From positions 1 to 46,130 of the forward strand of contig CALLMH010000066.1 of NCBI GenBank assembly GCA_938007965.1: a stretch of DNA of 46,130 nt, written 5' to 3'. The notes under the pieces are model-generated. The model was not told the DNA's origin. It worked only from the letters and a program-made list of their open reading frames with translations, and ran no database searches. How positions within the stretch are numbered: the first letter of the stretch is position 1; each line of letters starts with the position of its first letter. The translations under genes were made by a program, and so were the position numbers. Source of the stretch: an uncultured Saprospiraceae bacterium (GTDB lineage: Bacteria; Bacteroidota; Bacteroidia; Chitinophagales; Saprospiraceae). Shown here in pieces: positions 8,365 through 15,957 of this stretch.

Positions 8365-9759
8365 ATGAAGATTAATACACAATACAGAGAATTACTTTCT
8401 GACCTCACTACCCCAGTCAGTATATTCTTGAAGTTAAGAGAGACCTATGCAGAAGTGCTCCTGCTAGAGAGTTCTGATTATAGCAGCAAGGAAAATAGTC
8501 TATCATTTATCTGCGTAGATTCTTTGGCCACATTAGAAATACAGAATGGTCATTTAATTCGAAATGACTTCAGCTCTACTGGACCAACGAAATCGGATAT
8601 AAAGGATGCTGTCAAGGAAGTAACTACCTTCTTAAATTCTTTTGAAATAAATTCTCCCGAAGAAATCAGCGCTTTTACGGGTTTGTTTGGGTATACAGGA
8701 TTTGATGCTGTTCAGTATTTTGACACACTCAATTTTGATGCAGAAAAAGATGGCTACAATATACCTGACATCCGATACGATATGTATAGATGCGTGATCG
8801 TATTTGATCATTTCTACGGTCGTATGTTTGTCATAGAAAATGTACCAGAAGGTGAGCCATCTCAGATCCAACAATTCCTGACTATAATCCGAAAACAAGA
8901 TCATCAGGCATTCTCGTTCGAAACCAAAGGTGAAGAAGAAGCCAATATGAGCGATCAAGACTTCATGGATACCGTATCACAATGCAAAGACTACGCACAA
9001 CGTGGTGATGTCTTCCAGATCGTGCCGTCGAGAAGATTCTCGCAAGGATTTTCGGGGGATGAGTTCAATGTATATAGAGCTCTGAGATCGATCAATCCGA
9101 GCCCATATCTCTTCTATTTCGACTATGGATCATTTAAGATATTTGGCTCTAGCCCAGAAGCGCAAATCGTAATCAAAGGCAGAGATGCGGAGATACACCC
9201 GATCGCAGGAACATTCAAAAGGACAGGAGACATAGAGGCGGATGCAAGATCGGCACAAGAACTATCGAATGATCCGAAGGAAAATGCAGAACATACCATG
9301 CTCGTAGATCTAGCGAGAAATGACCTTAGTAAGAACACTACAAACGTCCATGTAGAGAAGTACAAAGAAGTGCAATATTTCAGCCATGTCATACATCTCA
9401 CCTCTGTGGTCAAAGGAACATTAAAACAAGAAGTACATCCCTATCAAATATTCGCAGATACATTCCCTGCGGGCACGCTATCTGGTGCGCCAAAATATAA
9501 AGCTCTAGAACTGATAAATAAACTTGAACCCACCCAGCGTGGATTCTATGGGGGTGGTATAGGAATGCTCGGCTTTGGGGGAGAAATAAATCATGCAATC
9601 ATGATCCGTTCGTTTCTAAGTTATGGAGGCAAATTACATTATCAAGCTGGAGCAGGTATAGTTATCGATTCTCAAGAAGAAAGCGAACTCCAAGAAGTAA
9701 ATAATAAATTGGCAGCATTGAAAAAAGCACTCACACTAGCCGAATCTATCTCTCAATAA
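8365..9759 (+). CDS. trpE: Anthranilate synthase component I
   Basis: Converts chorismate plus ammonia to anthranilate, the first committed step of tryptophan synthesis, together with TrpG. At 464 residues it is normal length for a TrpE without a fused glutaminase. Visible motifs are LLES at residues 33-36, the element of the Trp feedback-binding site in known TrpE enzymes; FQIVPSRRF; GSSPEAQ; PIAGTFKRTG; AEHTMLVDLARND; and the C-terminal ETGAGIV-like segment HYQAGAGIVIDS. trpG follows 7 bp after the stop. Transcription is probably controlled by the attenuator just upstream, in addition to likely allosteric feedback (inferred from LLES). Confidence 0.97.
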   Translation: MKINTQYRELLSDLTTPVSIFLKLRETYAEVLLLESSDYSSKENSLSFICVDSLATLEIQNGHLIRNDFSSTGPTKSDIKDAVKEVTTFLNSFEINSPEEISAFTGLFGYTGFDAVQYFDTLNFDAEKDGYNIPDIRYDMYRCVIVFDHFYGRMFVIENVPEGEPSQIQQFLTIIRKQDHQAFSFETKGEEEANMSDQDFMDTVSQCKDYAQRGDVFQIVPSRRFSQGFSGDEFNVYRALRSINPSPYLFYFDYGSFKIFGSSPEAQIVIKGRDAEIHPIAGTFKRTGDIEADARSAQELSNDPKENAEHTMLVDLARNDLSKNTTNVHVEKYKEVQYFSHVIHLTSVVKGTLKQEVHPYQIFADTFPAGTLSGAPKYKALELINKLEPTQRGFYGGGIGMLGFGGEINHAIMIRSFLSYGGKLHYQAGAGIVIDSQEESELQEVNNKLAALKKALTLAESISQ

Positions 9760-9766
9760 TAAGCAC

Positions 9767-10342
9767 ATGGATAAGAAAGTAATAATAATAGACAACTACG
9801 ACTCATTCACATATAATCTTGTGCATATCGTGGAAGAGATCCTACAAAATAAGGTTGATGTAGTCCGCAATGACAAATTCGAACTGACCGAATTAGAACA
9901 ATATGAATATATCATACTCTCGCCAGGTCCAGGTGTGCCAGACGAAGCTGGACTACTTAAAGATGTCATCAAGACATATGGCGATAAGAAGAAAATATTT
10001 GGCGTATGCCTAGGATTGCAGGCTATAGGGGAAGTCTATGGTGCTAAACTGAGAAACCTAGATAAAGTACAGCATGGTCAAAGAACAATCATGTACCAAA
10101 CCGAGGTCAAGAGTCCACTATTCGAGGGAGTGCCACAATCATTCTATGCGGGTAGATATCATAGCTGGGTCATAGATAGATCAAGCGACACGTCAGCATT
10201 AGAGATCACGTCTATCGGAGAGCAAGAAGAAATCATGGCTGCTCAGCATATTGATCATCAGGTATATGGGGTACAGTTTCACCCAGAATCTATCATGACC
10301 GATGAAGGAAAACTGATGATCTCTAATTTTTTAAATCTCTAA
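9767..10342 (+). CDS. trpG: Anthranilate synthase component II (glutamine amidotransferase)
   Basis: Supplies ammonia from glutamine to TrpE. This is a class I glutamine amidotransferase of 191 residues. The nucleophile is C81 in GVCLGLQAIGE, and the rest of the triad is H172 and E174 in VQFHPESI. The N-terminal IIDNYDSFTYNL and SPGPGVPDEAG segments are typical of TrpG/PabA. In many bacteria one such protein also serves para-aminobenzoate synthase; that cannot be decided here, but the position between trpE and trpD favours TrpG. A 209-bp gap to trpD follows. Confidence 0.95.
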   Translation: MDKKVIIIDNYDSFTYNLVHIVEEILQNKVDVVRNDKFELTELEQYEYIILSPGPGVPDEAGLLKDVIKTYGDKKKIFGVCLGLQAIGEVYGAKLRNLDKVQHGQRTIMYQTEVKSPLFEGVPQSFYAGRYHSWVIDRSSDTSALEITSIGEQEEIMAAQHIDHQVYGVQFHPESIMTDEGKLMISNFLNL

Positions 10343-10551
10343 TTCTACTCTTGCAACGCATATGATAAAAACCTCTGGACTCCCGAGTAAATAATAGATA
10401 AGTGGATTGGAAACAGTCCTAAGAAATGATTAGTGTCAGAAATAAAACTAAATCATAATTAAGAAATAGTCGAAACGAAGAATAAGTACAGGAAACTAAA
10501 AGAAAACCCCGCGTTATCTTATAATAGAATAGTCAGATATAACATAAACAC

Positions 10552-11538
10552 ATGAAAAAAATACTCAATCAACTTTTCGAACATGAGAACTTGACTAAGA
10601 TCCAAGCGAAAGAGGTATTGATTAATATCTCAAAAAATGTATACAATGATGCTCAAGTCGCTGCATTTATATCCGTATATCTCATGAGGGGTATTTCCGT
10701 CGAAGAGCTGCAAGGATTCCGAGAGGCGCTTCTGGACTTGTGCATCCCCGTCGATATCGAAGGTCAGGATGCTATAGACTTATGCGGTACCGGAGGAGAT
10801 GGGAAGAATACTTTTAATATATCCACATTATCGTCGTTTGTTGTAGCTGGAGCGGGCTACAAAGTAACCAAGCACGGTAATTATGGTGTATCATCTGTCT
10901 GCGGCAGCTCGAATGTATTAGAGCACCTTGGGTACCAATTTACCAAGGATGCGGATGTGCTCAGAAAGCAGCTTGACGATTCTAATATCTGTTTTTTACA
11001 TGCTCCATTATTTCATCCAGCATTAGCATCTGTAGGTCCGATCAGACGACAACTTGGTGTGAAGACTTTCTTCAATATGCTAGGTCCATTAGTCAATCCC
11101 GCACAACCAAATCATCAAAGTGTTGGAGTATTTAATCTTAAAATAGCTAGACTGTATCAATATCTGCACGAAGATTTAGATAAGAAATATGCTATCATCC
11201 ATGCGCTAGATGGATATGATGAGATATCACTTACGGGAAAAACCAAAATTATTAATAAGCATGAGGAGTTTCTGGCGAGTCCTTCACATTTCGGACTCCC
11301 TACCTATACGGCAGAGGATATATTCGGTGGTGACACTATAGAATCAGCTGCACAGATATTTGTCGATCTCCTTGAGGGAAATGGAACCACTGCACAGCAA
11401 GATGTAGTAATCGCAAATTCGGCAACGGCGATCCAGTGTTTTGACGAAAACAAACATATATCGGATTGTGTTTCTGAAGCGAGAGAATCTCTTATCAGTG
11501 GTAAGGCGAAAGCTGCACTTTCTGGCATAATTGGGTAA
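10552..11538 (+). CDS. trpD: Anthranilate phosphoribosyltransferase
   Basis: Transfers phosphoribose from PRPP to anthranilate. The 328 residues match the family. The PRPP-binding Gly-rich motif LCGTGGDGKNTFNIST is present near residues 81-96, followed by KHGNYGVSSVCGSSNVLE and the RRQLGVKTFFNMLGPLVNPA segment. It is preceded by 209 bp with no gene and no clear hairpin, an unusual gap inside an otherwise tight operon. trpC follows 37 bp downstream. Confidence 0.97.
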   Translation: MKKILNQLFEHENLTKIQAKEVLINISKNVYNDAQVAAFISVYLMRGISVEELQGFREALLDLCIPVDIEGQDAIDLCGTGGDGKNTFNISTLSSFVVAGAGYKVTKHGNYGVSSVCGSSNVLEHLGYQFTKDADVLRKQLDDSNICFLHAPLFHPALASVGPIRRQLGVKTFFNMLGPLVNPAQPNHQSVGVFNLKIARLYQYLHEDLDKKYAIIHALDGYDEISLTGKTKIINKHEEFLASPSHFGLPTYTAEDIFGGDTIESAAQIFVDLLEGNGTTAQQDVVIANSATAIQCFDENKHISDCVSEARESLISGKAKAALSGIIG

Positions 11539-11575
11539 AGAAACCCATATTTTCATGATCAAATAAGTCAACAAT

Positions 11576-12373
11576 ATGAATATACTCGACAAAATAGTAA
11601 GCCATAAAAAGAAAGAAGTAGCCTCAAGAAAAGAGCTATACCCTACCCTTCTGTTAGAGAAGAGTACGTTTTTTGATGGAGTGACGGTATCTCTGAGTAA
11701 ATATATCAAACGGGAAGACAAAAGTGGAATCATCGCAGAATTCAAAAGAAAATCTCCATCCAAGCCCTCAATCAACTTGTATGCCGATGTAGAAGAAGTG
11801 AGTGTGTCATACATGCAAGCTGGTGCATCAGCATTATCAGTGCTAACGGATAATCATTTCTTCGGAGGTAAATCAGAGGACCTCACTATCGCAAGAAGAT
11901 ATAACTTCTGCCCTATATTGAGAAAAGATTTTATAATAGACGAATACCAAATTATAGAGGCCCGCAGTATGGGTGCAGATGCGATCCTATTGATCAGTGA
12001 GATATTGAGCAGAGAAGAAGTGAAGTCACTCACCACCCTCGCTCATAGTCTCAACCTCGAAGTACTCATGGAGATACATAGTGAGATCCAACTGGATAAG
12101 TATGAGGGAAATATTGATCTCATCGGTGTGAATAATAGAAATTTAGATACATTCGTCACTGATATACAATCATCCAAAAATCTGTTTGACAAGCTTCCTA
12201 CAGAAGTGACGAGAATATCAGAAAGTGGTATCCATAGTGCAGAAGCAATCCACGAATTAAAATCAATCGGCTACGAAGGTTTTCTGATAGGCGAACGATT
12301 TATGGCTACAGCAAATCCGGGTGAGGCACTACAATCATTTATACAACAAATAGTAGCTACAGAACTATGGTGA
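11576..12373 (+). CDS. trpC: Indole-3-glycerol phosphate synthase
   Basis: Closes the indole ring from carboxyphenylaminodeoxyribulose phosphate. It is a TIM barrel of 265 residues, not fused to TrpF. Motifs include IIAEFKRKSPSK near residues 52-63, with the catalytic-region Glu and Lys; ILRKDFIIDEYQI; LLISEIL; LIGVNNRNLDTF; and the C-terminal SESGI and GFLIGERFM phosphate-binding loops. Its end overlaps trpF by 7 bp. Confidence 0.97.
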   Translation: MNILDKIVSHKKKEVASRKELYPTLLLEKSTFFDGVTVSLSKYIKREDKSGIIAEFKRKSPSKPSINLYADVEEVSVSYMQAGASALSVLTDNHFFGGKSEDLTIARRYNFCPILRKDFIIDEYQIIEARSMGADAILLISEILSREEVKSLTTLAHSLNLEVLMEIHSEIQLDKYEGNIDLIGVNNRNLDTFVTDIQSSKNLFDKLPTEVTRISESGIHSAEAIHELKSIGYEGFLIGERFMATANPGEALQSFIQQIVATELW

Positions 12374-12993
12374 TCAAGGTATGTGGTATCAAATCTAGCG
12401 AAAATGTGGAACTTCTCTCAACATTGAAGATCGACATGGTAGGTCTAAACTTCTACCCTCCAAGTGTACGATATATCAGTTCTGATATACCTTCGGATCG
12501 CTTTGACACCCTACCAGCAAGTGTAAAAAAAGTAGGAGTATTCGTAAATGAATCGATAGATACTGTCAACACAATAGCCGCTAAATTTGGTCTCGATTAT
12601 ATACAGTTGCATGGTGATGAAGATATAGATTACTGCAAGCAAATATCAAAACAACACAAAATCATCAAGGTGTTTCGGATCGATGAAGATAGCGATCTAT
12701 CATTGGTATCAAATTTTTCGTTTGCAGATTATTTTCTCTTTGATACCGCTACTAAACATTTTGGTGGCAGTGGTAAAAAATTTGACTGGTCAAAACTTAA
12801 AGAATATTCTGGCAATACTCCATTCTTACTCAGTGGAGGTATCGGTCCTGATGACGCCTCATCTATCCTAGAAGATATCCACCCTCAGTATGTTGGGATA
12901 GATATCAACAGCAAGTTTGAATCCGCTCCAGGAATAAAGGATGCTGATTTGTTGGTTCCCTTTGTGGAGAGTATTAGATCAATTATTGATTGA
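12367..12993 (+). CDS. trpF: Phosphoribosylanthranilate isomerase
   Basis: Catalyses the Amadori rearrangement of phosphoribosylanthranilate. It is a TIM barrel of 208 residues. The N-terminal VIKVCGIKS carries the catalytic Cys (C6), and KKVGVFVN, DYIQLHGDE, the FDTATKHFGGSGKKFDW segment with the catalytic-region Asp, and FLLSGGIGPDDA are also visible. The start ATG lies inside trpC (7-bp overlap), so translation is probably coupled. Tryptophan synthase genes trpB and trpA do not follow, and must lie elsewhere if the organism is prototrophic. Confidence 0.96.
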   Translation: MVIKVCGIKSSENVELLSTLKIDMVGLNFYPPSVRYISSDIPSDRFDTLPASVKKVGVFVNESIDTVNTIAAKFGLDYIQLHGDEDIDYCKQISKQHKIIKVFRIDEDSDLSLVSNFSFADYFLFDTATKHFGGSGKKFDWSKLKEYSGNTPFLLSGGIGPDDASSILEDIHPQYVGIDINSKFESAPGIKDADLLVPFVESIRSIID

Positions 12994-13131
12994 GTTGATC
13001 ATTAGATTGCCAAATAGCCCGATTTCACTATTTTATATCTACATTTTTCATATTTGAATAATTTATTTGTGTATATTGCAATTAATCGGCAATATAATTT
13101 GTAATTTTCTAAACTATCAAAACTTTCTAAT

Positions 13132-13389
13132 ATGAACATCACTTTTTCTGAGCTAAGAAGAATCAAACATGAATTACCAACTGGTAGCATCAATAAGATC
13201 GCAAAAGATCTAAATATGGAAGAACAGACAGTGCGGAATTATTTTGGAGCTAACAAGTTCAATGAAGGAGAATATGTCGGCAAACATATCCAGCCAGGTC
13301 CACATGGAGGCATTGTAAATTTAGATGACGATACAATTCTCACTGCTGCAAAGAAAATATTGCGTCAAGTTCAATTCGCTAATGCATAA
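13132..13389 (+). CDS. Small helix-turn-helix DNA-binding-like protein
   Basis: An 85-residue protein. Residues 5-40 read like a helix-turn-helix: SELRRIKHELPTGSINKI, then AKDLNMEEQTVRNYFGA, where NMEEQTVRNYF fits a recognition helix. The second half carries the Gly-rich stretch IQPGPHGGIVNLDDDTI and a short C-terminal helix. Similar short proteins occur in Bacteroidota genomes and are labelled DNA-binding (from memory). The leader contains a near-match to the -7 element, TATATTG at 13072-13078, and a strong terminator follows, so the gene is probably monocistronic. Its target is unknown. Confidence 0.65.
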   Translation: MNITFSELRRIKHELPTGSINKIAKDLNMEEQTVRNYFGANKFNEGEYVGKHIQPGPHGGIVNLDDDTILTAAKKILRQVQFANA

Positions 13390-13763
13390 TTATGATATTA
13401 AAGCAATGAAATGACCTTTAAGAATTTGAATTAAGATAATAATTGCATATAAAGCGTTCTTAATAATGAACACTCAATTCATTCCTTAGTGATTTGAATC
13501 TGCAATATGTTAATGAGTGGACTTCAGAAACGGAGTCCACTTTTTTTTGTAAAAACTAAATTTAGGGAAATTCTTAAATGACGAACAACCTAATTCTATA
13601 GCAGGTATTTATCCCCTCGCAAAACTACGCTTACTAAGACCATTACAACCTACAACATTTCCATAATATCAGATTTGTGACTTATTAGTTTCATTTATGT
13701 CTTAATATATAATAGACAATAACTTAAATCATTAATTTTACAGAAAATAAAATTTTTAAACTT
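13390..13763. other. Intergenic stretch, no gene
   Basis: A 374-bp region with one clear terminator (13516-13548) near the first third. The remainder is AT-rich leader of the lysine-rich protein gene. No reading frame or recognisable -7 element (TAnnTTTG) was found close to the downstream start. Confidence 0.6.
13516..13548 (+). terminator. Intrinsic terminator after the HTH gene
   Basis: GTGGACTTC (13517-13525) pairs with GGAGTCCAC (13532-13540), with one G-U pair and a 6-nt loop, followed by eight T residues. Confidence 0.9.
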
Positions 13764-14201
13764 ATGAAACAATTCTTAAAGTACACTTTATTTGCATTGG
13801 TATTTCTAATAGGTACTACGAATACAGCTCTAGCACAATCAACGTCTCCAAAAGCAAAAACATCTAAGACGGCAAAGAAGTCAAAAAAGAAAAAGGCAAA
13901 GAAGACTAAGAAATCTAAATCAGCGACAAAAGCTAAAAAGACAGCAAAAAAGTCATCTAAGAAAGCTTCTAAGAAAAAAAGCACTACTGCAAAGTCAACT
14001 AAAAAGAAAGCTGCTAAGTCTACAAAGAAAGCTTCAAAATCTACAAAGAAATCTACATCTAAGAAAGTTACGAACAGTAAAAACTACTCTAGTGACAAGT
14101 CTATAGGTAAAGATGACAAAGGCAGAATGATATACAAAGGTCCAAAAGGTGGCAAATACTACATCAACTCAAATGGGAATAAAACTTACTTGAAACAGTA
14201 A
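13764..14201 (+). CDS. Exported lysine-rich protein with C-terminal GPKGGKYY motif
   Basis: A 145-residue protein. Residues 1-25 are a signal peptide (hydrophobic core FALVFLIGTT, likely cleavage after ALAQ). Residues 28-105 are a low-complexity tract of Lys, Ala, Ser and Thr in KKxxKK and STKKK patterns, strongly resembling the tail of histone-H1-like proteins. The last 35 residues form a compact motif, GRMIYKGPKGGKYYINSNG then NKTYLKQ. This resembles the 'PBCV-specific basic adaptor' type motif (GPRGGKYY...), recognised from memory. A polycation with a signal peptide suggests a role outside the cytoplasm, for example binding to polyanionic surface material (inference). An alternative is a histone-like protein with a mispredicted start, but no later Met offers a sensible start before the tract. 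Terminator follows. Confidence 0.7.
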   Translation: MKQFLKYTLFALVFLIGTTNTALAQSTSPKAKTSKTAKKSKKKKAKKTKKSKSATKAKKTAKKSSKKASKKKSTTAKSTKKKAAKSTKKASKSTKKSTSKKVTNSKNYSSDKSIGKDDKGRMIYKGPKGGKYYINSNGNKTYLKQ

Positions 14202-14224
14202 TTTCCATTTTCCAATGATAAATA

Positions 14225-14267
14225 AAATCGGTTATCCTTATATAGAGGGTAACCGATTTCTATTTAT
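14225..14267 (+). terminator. Terminator between convergent genes
   Basis: AAATCGGTTATCCT (14225-14238) pairs with AGGGTAACCGATTT (14246-14259) over 14 bp with one G-U pair, followed by CTATTTAT. The A-rich 5' flank lets it serve the convergent minus-strand gene as well. Confidence 0.8.
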
Positions 14268-14314
14268 ATGGAATCCCAAAATTTCAGAGTATGATCATAA
14301 GATTAAAACTTTGT

Positions 14315-15652
14315 CTATTTCAAGTCGATCAAAGCAGTCCACACGCTCAAGACACTACCATCTAATCTCGTCCATATCGGTCTGACCATACCATCCTGAG
14401 CGCTGATATCATTGTAATCTCCGAAGAAGACATTGGAATTGGGAGTAAATGGTAACTCACTTATCTTCTTATTAGTAAATGTATCACCTCCATCCGTCGA
14501 ATATGCGATATAGACGTCTGTGCTATTGTCCAAGTATGCTCTACGGTCATAAAATACGATATAAATATACCCTGTCTCAGGATCTACATCCATCCAAGAA
14601 AAAAACTGATGCTTGCCCCCGTCATCATCATTGACTCGTATTCTGTCAGACCATGTTTTGCCTCCATCCTGCGACTTTACCAACCAGATATCGGTATCGT
14701 TAACACCATTTTTCTGATCACTCCAGTTTATATACAGAGTCCCATTATGTTTTCCTCCAGATCTATCTATCCCTAGTATCGGCATACCGTTACACCTATT
14801 GATTCCTGGTATATCCAGTGACCACCCACCAAATTGATCTGCCACTTCTATATCATTTGGCAACCATGTCTGACCATCATCTGTCGATTTATCAAGATAG
14901 ATTTTATCTCCATGCGCCCAGGCGACATAGATATTTCCTTGGTCGTCCATCACTGGAACCGCGCCTTCAGTAGTATCGTCATCATCAATACAGTCACCAT
15001 CTACATCTGATATATCGACTGGTGTACTCCATGTTTCGGCTCCGTCTTTACTTTGAGAAAATAGGATTCTAGATTTATCATCAGCATTTTTACTGGCATA
15101 TTCATCGAATTCTGTCCATGACATTAGTATTGTTCCATCCACAGGATCTATATACAACCACTGCTTATCTTGGTCTTTAGATCGGTCATTTGCTGGTGCT
15201 GTGCCATTATTAAATGATATACCCTTATCCGTAGAAGTTTGGACTACGATCCTATCCAAAAACTCAATACTCGTATACGCTCTATTTTTCGGATTAGATA
15301 GGTGAGAATAATATACATTTCCCCTTGGCCCGATCCTTACCACTGGGTCTCCATATACTCCAAAGCTAGATTTTAATTCATTAGAAGTCCAAGACACGCC
15401 ACCATCATTAGAGGTATGGATTCGATTGAGGATAGAACCCGCTACTATATTTTGAGGGTCCGCCGGATTGATACAGATCGAAGGTTCGCAAGGCCCTAGA
15501 CCATTCTCCTCTTTGGCTATCATGATATTTTTTGGTGTTTCGATAGTTATATCTGTAAGCTTCCCAACTGTCCGTTTACTGCACGATGCTATACTTATAC
15601 AAAGTATAATACCCAATAGTCCTGATCCTGTTTTTGCCTTAAATAATCTCAT
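14315..15652 (-). CDS. BNR/Asp-box repeat lipoprotein (sialidase-like fold)
   Basis: A 445-residue predicted lipoprotein: signal peptide LLGIILCISIASC with lipobox Cys at residue 24. The body carries at least five Asp boxes of the S-x-D-x-G-x-T-W/F type: SNDGGVSW (residues 81-88), SKDGAETW, STDDGQTW, SQDGGKTW and STDGGDTF. This is the blade pattern of sialidase-like beta propellers. The Arg triad and other catalytic residues of true exo-alpha-sialidases are not evident, so enzymatic activity should not be assumed. It is likely anchored to the outer or inner membrane. Possible minus-strand promoter elements lie at 15857-15890. Confidence 0.8.
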   Translation of the reverse strand: MRLFKAKTGSGLLGIILCISIASCSKRTVGKLTDITIETPKNIMIAKEENGLGPCEPSICINPADPQNIVAGSILNRIHTSNDGGVSWTSNELKSSFGVYGDPVVRIGPRGNVYYSHLSNPKNRAYTSIEFLDRIVVQTSTDKGISFNNGTAPANDRSKDQDKQWLYIDPVDGTILMSWTEFDEYASKNADDKSRILFSQSKDGAETWSTPVDISDVDGDCIDDDDTTEGAVPVMDDQGNIYVAWAHGDKIYLDKSTDDGQTWLPNDIEVADQFGGWSLDIPGINRCNGMPILGIDRSGGKHNGTLYINWSDQKNGVNDTDIWLVKSQDGGKTWSDRIRVNDDDGGKHQFFSWMDVDPETGYIYIVFYDRRAYLDNSTDVYIAYSTDGGDTFTNKKISELPFTPNSNVFFGDYNDISAQDGMVRPIWTRLDGSVLSVWTALIDLK

Positions 15653-15856
15653 TTAAATAAATTTAGAATTTTATAATCATTGGAAAATGATCAGCTTACT
15701 TTTTGATTCATGTCCAAGGAGGTCTGTTTTTTTTCCTTCATATAGTCAGGAATGTCCGTAAAGGTTCTGATTTGAATTCCTCAAATAGAATTCCAATCAA
15801 CTATAATCTCACCTTCAGCTTATATCGCAATTCGAAACAATTTTCAAAAAAAAATA

Positions 15857-15890
15857 CAAACTTATAGAGATCTCTTCCTATTAGAGTCAA
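15857..15890 (-). promoter_or_regulatory. Candidate promoter of the BNR lipoprotein gene
   Basis: On the minus strand TTG (complement of 15888-15890) is followed after 23 bp by TAAGTTTG (complement of 15857-15864), matching the Bacteroidota pattern TTG-N17-23-TAnnTTTG. A second -7-like element, TATATTTG, is at 15888-15895. The predicted leader is about 200 nt, which is long. Confidence 0.4.
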
Positions 15891-15907
15891 ATATAATAAA
15901 ACATAGC

Positions 15908-15938
15908 TTGCTTAAATAAAGTTAATCTTGCTACTTTG
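15908..15938 (+). promoter_or_regulatory. Candidate promoter of ptrB
   Basis: TTG (15908-15910), a 21-bp spacer and TACTTTG (15932-15938), one base shorter than TAnnTTTG. Transcription would start around 15945, just before the ATG at 15958. This argues against the upstream in-frame TTG at 15928, which overlaps the element. Confidence 0.45.
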
Positions 15939-15957
15939 CATTATCAAATTAGAAAAA

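Noticed and set aside
13724-13984. An 86-residue minus-strand frame rich in Phe
   Set aside because: Antisense of the lysine-rich tract; Lys codons AAG/AAA read as Phe/Leu on the other strand.
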